Positions 19,985 through 30,137 of a DNA stretch of 64,000 nucleotides are shown one piece after another. Below the pieces are notes generated by a model. It was given only the letters and a program-made list of their open reading frames with translations, was not told the origin of the DNA and did not search any database. The position numbers and the translations under genes were made by a program. Source of the DNA: a bacterium (lineage in GTDB: Bacteria; Bacteroidota; Ignavibacteria; Kapaibacteriales; UBA7675); contig JAUIKM010000008.1 in assembly GCA_030430495.1 (NCBI GenBank), forward strand, positions 62,001-126,000, read 5' to 3'. Each line of letters begins with the position of its first letter. The stretch's first letter is position 1.

Positions 19985-20962
19985 TCAGCGCTGTCGACGT
20001 TCGATGTTGATGCTGCCGCTGATGGTTTTGGCCTGAATCATCGTGCCGCCGCCGTTGAGAATGCCGTAAACGTGGCGGCGTTTGATATTGCCGTTGAATC
20101 CCTCGCGTGCATCCATGGAGATGCGACCGTCATTGGTGATGGCGTCGAGATTGCCTGCGACGGTGGGGGAGAGGAAAATATCAATATCGCCGCTGTCGGC
20201 GTTTAATTCTATACCCTGGTTTTTGCCGGACAGGTTGACCTCGATGTCGCCCTCGCGGCTGTTGGCGTTGACCTGGGCTTTGGCATTGGAGAGTTTGATG
20301 TCGCCGGTGTTGGAGGCCATGCTTATGACGCCGAAGGCGTCGACGATGTCGATGTCGCCGGTGTTGCTGATCAGAGTGATCGAGCCGGTGACATTGTTGA
20401 CTTTTATATCGCCGCCGGAAGAGTTGGCGGCCAGTTCGCCGGTGAGGTGTTTGCCGATGATTTTGCCGGCGAGAGTTTCCAGTTTAATCATGCCGCTGAG
20501 ATTGCGCACCACAATTCGGCCTTCGCGTGTTTTGGCGGTCACGCTGAACTCGCGCGGCACATGGAGCTTGAACCTTGCACCAAAACTCCACCAGCCCCAC
20601 TGCAAATTCAGTTTGCGCGCCTTGCGCGTGCCTTTGACGTGAATGATTGGGCCCGACTTGCTCATCGACAGTGCAAAGCGACCAATTTCATCCTGATTGC
20701 CGGTCAACTCAACGACCAGTTCTACCTGGTTGCGGTCCCAGCTGTCGACCGTAATGTCGCCGAAGTCGGTGTCGAGGACGATAAACTCACCTGCGCCGAC
20801 CTCATACGTTCGCTTGATGGTGTTGGTGGCGGGAGTAGCAAACGCGGCGATTGTCTCCGAACGCAGCGTGTCGACTTCCTGTGCGGAAGCCGGCGCGGCA
20901 AACAGAGCCAGATTGACAAACAGACCAACGAGAAGAAATACTGTCATGGCTGTCTTGATCAT
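19985..20962 (-). CDS. DUF4097-type beta-helical secreted protein
   Basis: Signal peptide; repeated strands GDIKVNNVTGSITLISNTGDIDIVDAFGVISMASNTGDIKLSNAKAQVNANSREGDIEVNLSG. Confidence 0.75.
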   Translation of the reverse strand: MIKTAMTVFLLVGLFVNLALFAAPASAQEVDTLRSETIAAFATPATNTIKRTYEVGAGEFIVLDTDFGDITVDSWDRNQVELVVELTGNQDEIGRFALSMSKSGPIIHVKGTRKARKLNLQWGWWSFGARFKLHVPREFSVTAKTREGRIVVRNLSGMIKLETLAGKIIGKHLTGELAANSSGGDIKVNNVTGSITLISNTGDIDIVDAFGVISMASNTGDIKLSNAKAQVNANSREGDIEVNLSGKNQGIELNADSGDIDIFLSPTVAGNLDAITNDGRISMDAREGFNGNIKRRHVYGILNGGGTMIQAKTISGSINIERRQR

Positions 20963-21066
20963 GCGCGATTACTGATGCGTACCGCGGCGGAACACCGGGA
21001 CCGCGGCTCGACCGCAAAGCTACGTAGTCGCGCTGACACGGTTGCAAAATTTTTGGGTCCGTGAAT

Positions 21067-22425
21067 TCACCCACGGCGCAGTCGTACCGCAAATGCTCCG
21101 TCGCAGCCGTGGATGTGGGGCAGTGTTTCGAGCGCGCCGTCGCGGCAGACTTCGGCCGGGAGATAGTTTTCGGCCGGATCGAGCGCAAAATCGGGTGTTT
21201 CGCGCAGGAAACGATCGACTACTTCGCGATTCTCCTCTGGTTCGGTAGTACAGGTGCTGTAGACCAGAACGCCGCCGGGCGCCGTCAGAGAGGCGGCGTG
21301 ACGCAAAATGTCGGTCTGCAGAGCGGCCAGTCCCGCCAGATCATCCGGCCCGCGACGCCATTTAATCTCGGGTTTGCCGGAGAGCGTGCCGAGTCCCGAA
21401 CAGGGCGCATCGACGAGAACGAGGTCTGCCGGCGCATCAAACCGTATTGAGCGTGCGTCGCCTTCCAGCGTGCGGATGCAGCTAAGCCCCAGACGTTGCG
21501 CCGCATTGTGGATCAGCGGCAGTTTGTTGGCATGCAGATCAAGGGCAACGACGTCGCCTTTGTCGTTCATCAACTCGGCGGCATACGTGCTTTTGCCGCC
21601 AGGCGCGCTGCAAAGATCGTAGACCGTCCATCCGGCCTGCGGCGAAGCCAGACGAATAACGGCCGCAGCGCCGGCGTCCTGGACGGTGCATCGACCGTCG
21701 CGAAACGCGGCCAGATCGTCCAGCGCCAGGGGCGAATCGAGAAAAATGCAATCCGACTGAAAGGCGACGGGCTCGACCTCAAGGCCGAGCGACCGCAATT
21801 CGGCCAGCAGTTCCTCGGTTGAACTGCGCAAGCGGTTGACGCGCAAACATTGGCGCGGCCTGAGATTATTCGCCTGGAGTAACTGTTCACATTCCTGCGC
21901 ACCAAAGCGCTGCCGCCAGCGTTCCACCAACCAGTCGGGATGTGAATGCAGGACGCCCAGACGCGTTGTCTGATCTGACGGGGGCGTCGGCGCTCCCTTT
22001 GCAACACAGGCGCGCAGCACAGCATTTGTGAAGCCCGTCAGGCGTTCGCCCGCCCGGCGGCGCACATAACGCACAGCCTCGTGAATTGCGGCGTGCGCGG
22101 GAATTTTGTCCATGAACTCCAGCTGATACAAGGCGGTGCGCAGGGCGGCCAGAATGGCATGCGGCAGTTTGCGAATGCGCGTTTTACTGTGATGCTGGAG
22201 TTGCCAGTCCAGGCGGCGTTGCTGCCGCAGAACTCCTTTGACCAGTTCGGTCAGCAGATTGCGATCGCGGGAGTGCTCAAGCTGTGCGCGGGCCTCATCC
22301 AGCAGTTTGTCCGCATAGGCGTCTCTTCCGGCCACGGCAGCCAGAATGTCGCAGGCGTAGGTGCGCGCCGAGCGGCCCTCGGTTGTATCAGTCGTCGTTT
22401 TTTTGAACTTTGTTAATTCAGACAT
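21067..22425 (-). CDS. rsmB: 16S rRNA m5C967 methyltransferase (RsmB/NOL1/NOP2/Sun family)
   Basis: NusB-like N-terminal domain; VYDLCSAPGGKSTYAAELM, VDAPCSGLGTLSGKPEIKW, VYSTCTTEPEENREVVDRFL; start MSELTKFKK preferred over 22500. Confidence 0.9.
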   Translation of the reverse strand: MSELTKFKKTTTDTTEGRSARTYACDILAAVAGRDAYADKLLDEARAQLEHSRDRNLLTELVKGVLRQQRRLDWQLQHHSKTRIRKLPHAILAALRTALYQLEFMDKIPAHAAIHEAVRYVRRRAGERLTGFTNAVLRACVAKGAPTPPSDQTTRLGVLHSHPDWLVERWRQRFGAQECEQLLQANNLRPRQCLRVNRLRSSTEELLAELRSLGLEVEPVAFQSDCIFLDSPLALDDLAAFRDGRCTVQDAGAAAVIRLASPQAGWTVYDLCSAPGGKSTYAAELMNDKGDVVALDLHANKLPLIHNAAQRLGLSCIRTLEGDARSIRFDAPADLVLVDAPCSGLGTLSGKPEIKWRRGPDDLAGLAALQTDILRHAASLTAPGGVLVYSTCTTEPEENREVVDRFLRETPDFALDPAENYLPAEVCRDGALETLPHIHGCDGAFAVRLRRG

Positions 22426-22623
22426 GTATCGTCCGCGGGTTGCTTGGGTTAATGCCCTGGGGGAGGAAGCGGCAGCCGTCCGGTGTCCATTGCCCGGCAT
22501 CCGATGGTACTATGTCCATACCTTGCATGCCATGCTTCGCTTTGATAACTTGACGCTCGAAATGCCGGTCTGTCCGGGACACCGTTCGTCAAATGCGATA
22601 ACTTACAAACTCTGTTAATCGAT

Positions 22624-23472
22624 ATGAAAAAATTTCCACTGCTCCTGTTGCTTGCCGGACTGATGTTTTCTCCTTTGTTTGTCATTGCGCAGGATGGCGA
22701 CAGTGATGACGGCGAGACCAGGCGCAAACGGCCGGAACGCGACGAGGAAACTCCGATTCAACCGTCATTCAACAAGACCTGGCCATGGTCGGTCGGCGCG
22801 TTGATCGGCGCATCGTTTAACTCTCAGGGTGGTAAGTTTTACAGCGCCTGCGACTGTGAATTCAGCAAAGGTGGCGGCAGCGGACTCATTCTCGGCGTCT
22901 TTGCGGAAAAACAGGTTTCCAGGGAACTTGCATGGGGTTTGCGCCTGACGCACGAAGCCAGGGACATAACCGCCAAGTTCGTCGAGTACGAATACGTCGA
23001 ACTCGAAAACACCAATGACGGCAGTAGTTTTGAAGTGCCGGTTCGTTTTCGCCACGAAGCGCGCACCGAAATCTCGGCGATAGCTCTGACTCCTTATCTG
23101 CAGTATACTCCTTTCAAAGCCATGTTTTTTCAGGCCGGATTCTCTGGCCAGTACATTTACTCAGCCAATATTGTCAGCGAAAAACAATTGGCCGAGCGCA
23201 CCATTCGCGATCCGAACAACGGCCAACTGCTCGACATCGGTCTGGACGGGCGCGGCCTGACGCAGACCGTGGAAGACGGCGAGATTCAGGATTTAAACCC
23301 TTTCCAGATGTACGCCTCGTTTATGATCGGCATCAACATTCACTTCTCTGAAGACTTTGCCTTTATCCCCATGTTCAACTTCGGTATTCCGTTCTCAACC
23401 ATTTCGGAACGCGGCGAGGATTTCACCATTTCGTCGGGTCAATTGCTTTTTGGATTCCGCAAAACACTGTAA
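22624..23472 (+). CDS. Outer membrane beta-barrel protein (PorT-like)
   Basis: Signal peptide; GALIGASFNSQGG..., strand-rich, terminal LLFGFRKTL. Confidence 0.6.
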   Translation: MKKFPLLLLLAGLMFSPLFVIAQDGDSDDGETRRKRPERDEETPIQPSFNKTWPWSVGALIGASFNSQGGKFYSACDCEFSKGGGSGLILGVFAEKQVSRELAWGLRLTHEARDITAKFVEYEYVELENTNDGSSFEVPVRFRHEARTEISAIALTPYLQYTPFKAMFFQAGFSGQYIYSANIVSEKQLAERTIRDPNNGQLLDIGLDGRGLTQTVEDGEIQDLNPFQMYASFMIGINIHFSEDFAFIPMFNFGIPFSTISERGEDFTISSGQLLFGFRKTL

Positions 23473-24018
23473 AAACAGCGAAATATTGCGATTTGGGAAA
23501 AAAGTCTGAGACGTAGTGCCCGGACTTAGGTCGCTGGTTGTCAGGTCACGATAGGCACTCCTGCAAGCGCCACTTCGGCGGCCTGAACGCTAAAATGTGG
23601 CGGTATTGTTGAAAAAATCGCCGGTAAATGATAACTTCATTGATCTGTGCTGTTACCCGATTCGCTATGTTCGAATTTTTCAAGTCGATTTCCGATGGGG
23701 CGGCGTCTGTTCCTTCGTTTAGTACGGGCAGCAACGGCAATCAATCATAGAGACGTCGCCGGATACTCGTATCACGACGCGTCGTATTGGCAATGGGAGC
23801 GCCGACAGTCCAAAGGCAGATACCAAACTTCGGCCGCCGAAGACGGCAGCCGCTCGAATGCGCCGAACTGTGCAAAAAAAGCAACGGCTCCGCGCCTCCC
23901 GGCTTGGGCGATTGTAATGTTAAATTCATATATTATGCGGCTGTACGCCCAGGTACAGGGACCAAAGACAGAAAACGATTCCGATGATCATAACAATGTT
24001 TCATTCATAGCCTGGTAG

Positions 24019-26664
24019 GTGGGTATGCGACTACTCCTGTCCACGATTGTGGTGCTTCTGTTGATGTATGTAACGCCTTTGTGTGCCGAATCGCCGGCAG
24101 GCGCGAATCAAGCCGGTCTGGCCACTGCAAGGGCGGCCCAATCCCAGCTCTATCTGTATGGAGCCGCGATTGCCGGCGCACCGCAAGAAGATAATCTCGG
24201 AGTGCTTTATAACGAGAACATCCGGATTATCAACCTGGGACCCATCGTTAACTACGAGGGACTCGACTACGCCCCGACGATCTCCGCGGACGGGAAAACG
24301 CTGTACTTTGTTTCTGACCGTGAAGGGAGCGTACTGGACAAGGATGAAAATCCTTCGCACGACTTCTGGTTCACGACGAAACCGGACAACTACGATACAG
24401 TCTTTGCCAAGCCGGTCAACCTTGATCCCAACTCCCCGTACGGACGTCAGGGTACCAACACGCCGCGCAACGAGGGCGTAGCCTCAATTTCTGCCGACCA
24501 GCAGATGCTCGTGTTCACCGGCTGCGACCGCGAAGACGGTATCGGCGGCTGTGACCTTTACATCTCCGAGATCAACGAAGACGGCACCTGGGGCCTGCCC
24601 AAGAACCTGGGACGGACGGTCAACTCCGAGGCATGGGACTCTCAGCCTTCGATTGCTCCGGACAAAAGCCGCATTTACTTTGCTTCCAACCGCGACGGCG
24701 GTGTCGGTGGAATGGACATCTGGTACACTGATTTTGACTTCGAATTTGAAGAGTGGCAGGAAGCGGTCAACCTCGGCGAGGAAATCAACACCGATGAGGA
24801 CGACTGGTCGCCCTTCATCAACGCCGACAACGAAACGCTGTTCATTTCCTCCAAAGGCCACAAGCCGAACATTGGCGGATTTGACTTCTATATCTCGCGC
24901 CGCAATCAATCCGGCGCCTGGTCTGCACCCGAAAACATCGGGCAGCCCATCAACACGCAGCAGGACGAGTTCTTTATTTCGGCTCCGGCGTCGGGCGACA
25001 TCCTCTACTTTGCCTCGCGTCGCCAGGACATCAGTGGGTTCCAGGGCGACTATGACATTTTCATGGCATTTGTGCCGACCTTCTTCCGCACGCAGCTGCT
25101 GACGGTACAGGTGCTGGACGAATGTACCGGCGAGTCCATCCCGGCTACCGTTGAAGTTGTCAACACCGTAACACGTGATCGCAAAAGCGGCGACATTGCG
25201 GGCGACGGCGGCGATTACCGCCAGCAGATCAACCCGCTGGATTTCGGCGATGCCAAAGACTCGATCCTGCAGGTCTCGTTTGAGATTTCGGCCTCCAATC
25301 CCGCCTACGGCACCGTGTCGACCAAACTCGTCGTCGACAAACCGGCCAAAGTGGAAGACAAGGACGAAGCTTCAAAGACTATTCAGCTCGACCCCGTTGT
25401 GATCCGCCTTGGTCAACGTCCCAAACTGCGCGCCGAAATGGACTTTTCGGATTACTCGAAGGATAATCCTAACGATCCGGATTTCGGTAAGTTCAAAGGC
25501 CTTGTGATGCAGGAAATTCAGACGCGTACCCTGTATCCGCTGCTGAACTACATTTTCTTTGATGAAGGCGGTTCCGACATTCCCGAGCGTTATATCCTTT
25601 TTGATTCGCCCTCGCAGGTTGGCGCCTTTGACGACAACAACATTCCGGGCGGTACTTTTGAGAAGTACTACAACATTCTCAACATCTACGGCTACCGCAT
25701 GAAAAAGAACCCGTCCGCCAAACTGCAGGTGGTCGGATATATCGGTACTGTCAGCCCCAAAGAACAGGATGGGAAGATTGCCGAGACGCGCGCCAAAAAC
25801 GTCTACAATTACCTCAAAGATGTCTGGGGAATCGAAGAATCGCGCCTTGATCTGAAGTGGGGCGAGAAGCCTCAACTTCCCTCAAACGTGCGCGACAGCA
25901 TGGGGCAACAGGAGAACCGTCGTGTTGAACTCCTTTCAACCGACTGGGAAGTTGTCAAGCCGATCATTGACACGGATCCGACGCTCTTCCCGTCGCCTGA
26001 AACAATGACTTTCGTGATGGAGAACGGCATCGACGACAACATCGTCGCCGAACGCCGCATCGAAGTGACGCACGGAGACAAGCCGTGGAACACCCTTAAG
26101 GACATTGGTACGACGGATGCCTCTTTCGAGTGGGATTGGTTTGACTCCAATGACCTCTTGCCCAAGAAGGGCGATGAGTCGGCTTTCCAGGCGCGACTGG
26201 TCGTGACCTCCAAGAACGGTCGCGAATGTATATCGGATCCGATTACCATTCTGGTCAAGCAGATTTCGACGCGCGACGACCTGGTGGGCGACGATGGCGA
26301 CAAAACGCTTGAAAAGTACAACCTCGTGTTGTTCAAGTTTAACAGCGATGAAGCCGGAGTTCTCAACGAGCGAATTCTGAAAGAGTTTGTGTTCGATCGC
26401 GTGCTGCCTTCCTCGGAAGTCAACATTGTCGGTCACACGGATGTTGTGGGTCTCTACGAGGTCAACCAGCGCCTGTCGCAACGTCGTGCCGCTACGGTCG
26501 AACGTTCGATCAAAGCGAACCGCAAAAAGTTCAAAACGTTTGAAACCGACGGCGTCGGTGAGGACGATGCGCTGTATACCAACGAATCGCCCGAAGGTCG
26601 TTTCTACAACCGTACCGTTCAGATTCAGATTCAAACGCCGCTGAGTGCTTTCAAGAACAACTGA
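24019..26664 (+). CDS. PD40 beta-propeller / carboxypeptidase-regulatory-like / double OmpA-like envelope protein (PorE-like architecture)
   Basis: PD40 repeats (DYAPTISADGKTLYFVSDREG, SQPSIAPDKSRIYFASNRDGGVGGMDIWY, ADNETLFISSKGH), middle LTVQVLDECTGESIPATVEV, OmpA-like segments VVGYIGTVSPKEQDGKIAETRAKNVYNYL and IVGHTDVVGLYEVNQRLSQRRAATVERSI. Confidence 0.85.
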   Translation: MGMRLLLSTIVVLLLMYVTPLCAESPAGANQAGLATARAAQSQLYLYGAAIAGAPQEDNLGVLYNENIRIINLGPIVNYEGLDYAPTISADGKTLYFVSDREGSVLDKDENPSHDFWFTTKPDNYDTVFAKPVNLDPNSPYGRQGTNTPRNEGVASISADQQMLVFTGCDREDGIGGCDLYISEINEDGTWGLPKNLGRTVNSEAWDSQPSIAPDKSRIYFASNRDGGVGGMDIWYTDFDFEFEEWQEAVNLGEEINTDEDDWSPFINADNETLFISSKGHKPNIGGFDFYISRRNQSGAWSAPENIGQPINTQQDEFFISAPASGDILYFASRRQDISGFQGDYDIFMAFVPTFFRTQLLTVQVLDECTGESIPATVEVVNTVTRDRKSGDIAGDGGDYRQQINPLDFGDAKDSILQVSFEISASNPAYGTVSTKLVVDKPAKVEDKDEASKTIQLDPVVIRLGQRPKLRAEMDFSDYSKDNPNDPDFGKFKGLVMQEIQTRTLYPLLNYIFFDEGGSDIPERYILFDSPSQVGAFDDNNIPGGTFEKYYNILNIYGYRMKKNPSAKLQVVGYIGTVSPKEQDGKIAETRAKNVYNYLKDVWGIEESRLDLKWGEKPQLPSNVRDSMGQQENRRVELLSTDWEVVKPIIDTDPTLFPSPETMTFVMENGIDDNIVAERRIEVTHGDKPWNTLKDIGTTDASFEWDWFDSNDLLPKKGDESAFQARLVVTSKNGRECISDPITILVKQISTRDDLVGDDGDKTLEKYNLVLFKFNSDEAGVLNERILKEFVFDRVLPSSEVNIVGHTDVVGLYEVNQRLSQRRAATVERSIKANRKKFKTFETDGVGEDDALYTNESPEGRFYNRTVQIQIQTPLSAFKNN

Positions 26665-26715
26665 TGTTATAGGGACTCCGGCTCTCCGGGGCCGATGAAT
26701 TTCCCTGGTCGTAAC

Positions 26716-26751
26716 AAAAAGAGCGAGAATTGATTCTCGCTCTTTTTTTTT
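26716..26751 (+). terminator. Strong intrinsic terminator
   Basis: AAAAAGAGCGAGAATTGATTCTCGCTCTTTTTTTTT. Confidence 0.9.
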
Positions 26752-27116
26752 GGAGACGGCGCGAGCTTTTCCGTGTCGATTGCACCTTGAGGATTGCTGT
26801 GTCTTATTGCGACATTGATTCTGGTGCGCGACGCGGCCAGGGCATCCTCCAGCGATCCGATGATGTGACTTATCAGCTCCCGACAGATTACCGTTGTTTG
26901 AGGCGTTAAACTCGAATGCGGCTCCCGCGGAGCTACCCGCAGACTGAACGGTACTAGTTCCCCAGACACACACATTAGCCGCCGTTGCGGCGCCGATCCG
27001 TAAGACGGACAGATCCAGGTTTCGACGCAGTCGCCGGCCTGTGTATGGCGCTGCGGTGCTGTGAACACTCTATACACGTAATAAATCCCCAGTTACTCTT
27101 TCTAAGGACCGTTCCA

Positions 27117-29906
27117 ATGAAACAGGCTTACCCCCGACTGTCTGAAGCTGTTTGTTCAACGTCTTCCATTTTGTTTGCTGCGCTGCTGATTTTCAGCGCG
27201 TTGCCGACATTCGCTCAGGAGTTTGACCTTCCGCCGATTGAGCGAAGCCTGAACAATGGGATGACCGGCACCGACTTCTGGTTTGCCATTCCGCCCACAA
27301 AAGGATCATTTGGCGGCTCTGAAAATCTCTACGTCCTTGTTTCTTCCACTGTCGACACGGAAATCGAATTGACTGTCGGCGGCGGCTCGCCTGTTCAAAA
27401 AGAAGTCAAAGCCAACGAGACCGCGATCCTTTCTTCAGACAACAATCTGGCCAACTGGGCCTGGGAAGTGAAAAACAGCGAACAGGTTGAAGCGCTGGGT
27501 ATCCACATTGTGGCGAACGACCCGGTCGCGGTATCCGTGCTGACTGCCAAGCAGCGTGCCGCCGATGCATTTGCCGTTATCCCGACCCACCTTCTGGGCA
27601 CGTACTATATCAACTGCAGCTACTACGACAATCCGGGCTTTGGCTTCAACACAGATATCGGCGGCGGTTTCCTGATCGTGGCCACGCAGGACGGTACGTC
27701 CGTCAATTACACGCTGGATGGTATCGATATCTCCTCAGGGCAGACCGTGGGCGGCCAGTCCGTTGGCGATAGTCGCAGTATCTCGCTGCAGGCGGGAGAA
27801 GCCTACGCCGTTATCAGCGCCGGCGAGGCCGATGCGGGCCAGTTCGACCTTACCGGTTCAACGATTACTTCGACCAAACCGATTGCGGTTATTGGATTCC
27901 ACCAGAACTCCGCGCTGCCGGCTGCCGCGTTCTTTGCGTCGACCGGTGCGCTCTGTGAAATGCTGCCGCCCGTAACGGCCTGGGGGACCGAATTTGCGTC
28001 CTACCAGTTTAACAACACTGGACAGGGCTCTTACTATCGCATCATTGCGTCGCAGCCCAACACCAAGTACGAAGCGTTTTCCTACAATAACGGTCAGGTT
28101 GTCAGCACCAAGTCCGGCCTGCTCTCAGAAGTCGGCGACATGAAAGAGTTTGACGAAGCCGATCCGCGTGTGACGACGGGCGGTTTTCTGCAGGACATGG
28201 TATACTGGAAAGCCGACAAACCAGTCCTCGTAATGCAGTATTCTTTTGGAGAAAACTTTAACTCCGGCCAGCCTTACATGACACTGGTTCCGCCTTTGGA
28301 CCAAGGCCTGAAGAGTTCCTTCTTCAGCGTTCCGGCGGAAGTGTCCGGTTCAAAACTCAACATCTTTGCCGAAGGAGACCCCGACGACGAAGAAGCGCTG
28401 TTACTGCGTTCAGTCCGACTGAACGGCAAGCAGTTGGTTACCAGCAATCCTTCGTTTATCGTCAACCGCGTGCCGGGTACAAACTGGTACTTCACAGAAA
28501 TTGACGTGCAGCCGGGTCGCTACATACTTGACGGAAACGCCAAACACATTGCTTATCTCTATGGTCGTGTTGCACCGGGTGGCGGTGGATTCACTCTGGG
28601 TGGTTATGGTCTGCCGGTATCTTCGGCCGTCAATCACCTGGAGTCCAACGACACGGAAGCGCCGACCTTTACGACCGGCATTGATTGCGGCGTTGCGACC
28701 ATTCTTGCAAAAGACAATGAGTCGATCGCGGCCGTTGAGTTTATTGCCGACCGCAGTGTCAATGCCGAGTTTACGCGCATTACGCCGCGTTCCATCTTGA
28801 ATCTCTACGGCGTAACGCAATATTCCTTCAGCATCGGCCCGCAGCCCGGCGGCCACCTCTCGCCGGCAAAAGGCCTGTTTGCAATTCTGGATCGCGCAGG
28901 CAACATCACAATCGATTCTGTTGAAATTCCGGCTTCGACGGAAATCGTCGAAATGTCCCCTTCGCGCGTGAACTTTGGCCCTGTGCGCCTGGAAACGGAG
29001 CGCGAGCGCTCCTTTGACATTGAGAATCCGACTGCTGAAGCGGTTGAGATTCTGGAACTTGACCTCACCGGCCAAACGGTCTTTACCAAAATCGACTGGC
29101 CCGAAACGCCCTTTACAATCGAAGCATTCGGCAGCCAGGAACTGAAAGTCATGTACAAACCAACGCGCGAAGACGTCGACAACACGATGCCTGATCGCGA
29201 TTCCGTCATTGCGTCCACCGAGTGTTTCCAGTACAATTTGGGCCAAATGATCGGTCGCGGCGTTACCGCCAATACCGCATTTGAGAATCTGGCTGTATGG
29301 GATGCAGGTACAATTGAAGTCGGCAATGATCCGGTGTGTTATGAAGGCCAGGAATTTGGCCTGCGCAATTACGGTACGGAAATCGTGACGCTGACGCGCT
29401 TTACGCTTCAGGGAGCGGATTGGTCCGAAGTGCCTTTTGACATAGGCAGCCTCCAGATTCCCGACGGCGGCCTCGCGCTGCAACCCGGCGATGTCTTCCA
29501 CGTGTCTGGCATGTGTTTTGACCCGACGGAAGCAGGTGAGTTCGAGGTGCAGATTGTGTTTGAAACCAGTGCCGACGAATCGATTGCGATGACCTGGCGC
29601 GGAAAGGCGACGAAAACAGTCAGTGTAACGGATGAATCCATGCCGGGCTACCGCCTTGATTTTGCCCGTCCGAATCCGGCTGACGCCAAAGCGCTGATTC
29701 CATTTGCGCTCGGCGGCAATGAGCACGTTCGCATTGCACTCTATGACGCCCGCGGCAACCTCGTGGCCGTTGTGTTGGATGAAGATCGGCCCGAAGGACA
29801 ACACAGCATCGAGGTAGACACGGCCGTGCTTCCGGTTGGGCATTACTTCTACCGCCTGGAAGCCGGTTCGTTTAACGCGGGACTGCCGCTGCAGGTCGTC
29901 CGGTAA
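27117..29906 (+). CDS. Large secreted protein, IgGFc-binding-like N-terminus, T9SS-like C-terminal sorting domain (array paralog 1, subfamily A)
   Basis: MKQAYPRLSEAV signal peptide; GMTGTDFWFAIPPTKGSFGGSENLYVLVSS; TGSTITSTKPIAVIGFHQNSALP...LCEMLPPVTAWGTEF; tail RPNPADAKALIPFALGGNEHVRIALYDARGNLVAVVL...VLPVGHYFYRLEAG. Confidence 0.75.
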   Translation: MKQAYPRLSEAVCSTSSILFAALLIFSALPTFAQEFDLPPIERSLNNGMTGTDFWFAIPPTKGSFGGSENLYVLVSSTVDTEIELTVGGGSPVQKEVKANETAILSSDNNLANWAWEVKNSEQVEALGIHIVANDPVAVSVLTAKQRAADAFAVIPTHLLGTYYINCSYYDNPGFGFNTDIGGGFLIVATQDGTSVNYTLDGIDISSGQTVGGQSVGDSRSISLQAGEAYAVISAGEADAGQFDLTGSTITSTKPIAVIGFHQNSALPAAAFFASTGALCEMLPPVTAWGTEFASYQFNNTGQGSYYRIIASQPNTKYEAFSYNNGQVVSTKSGLLSEVGDMKEFDEADPRVTTGGFLQDMVYWKADKPVLVMQYSFGENFNSGQPYMTLVPPLDQGLKSSFFSVPAEVSGSKLNIFAEGDPDDEEALLLRSVRLNGKQLVTSNPSFIVNRVPGTNWYFTEIDVQPGRYILDGNAKHIAYLYGRVAPGGGGFTLGGYGLPVSSAVNHLESNDTEAPTFTTGIDCGVATILAKDNESIAAVEFIADRSVNAEFTRITPRSILNLYGVTQYSFSIGPQPGGHLSPAKGLFAILDRAGNITIDSVEIPASTEIVEMSPSRVNFGPVRLETERERSFDIENPTAEAVEILELDLTGQTVFTKIDWPETPFTIEAFGSQELKVMYKPTREDVDNTMPDRDSVIASTECFQYNLGQMIGRGVTANTAFENLAVWDAGTIEVGNDPVCYEGQEFGLRNYGTEIVTLTRFTLQGADWSEVPFDIGSLQIPDGGLALQPGDVFHVSGMCFDPTEAGEFEVQIVFETSADESIAMTWRGKATKTVSVTDESMPGYRLDFARPNPADAKALIPFALGGNEHVRIALYDARGNLVAVVLDEDRPEGQHSIEVDTAVLPVGHYFYRLEAGSFNAGLPLQVVR

Positions 29907-29930
29907 ATGCTTCGGTAACGAACGAAACAG

Positions 29931-29962
29931 AGGCGGTCGCTGCAAAGCGGTCGCCTTTTTTT
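29931..29962 (+). terminator. Intrinsic terminator
   Basis: AGGCGGTCGCTGCAAAGCGGTCGCCTTTTTTT. Confidence 0.7.
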
Positions 29963-30137
29963 GATTTAAAGCCCGCCACTTTCTTTCATGTTATTCCGCC
30001 TGTGGGGTTTACTTTCATGTTGAATTATTATAAATTCCGCCGGTACACAACGGTCGGCCATACACACTGCATTTCTGCCTGAGTGACGCCAGGCGCTCGA
30101 CCGGGAGATTCAAACATTCAGCGGGCTGCTACGGGAC

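Noticed and set aside
23647-24018. 123-aa plus-strand ORF before the PD40-OmpA gene
   Set aside because: No protein-like pattern; probably leader/intergenic sequence.
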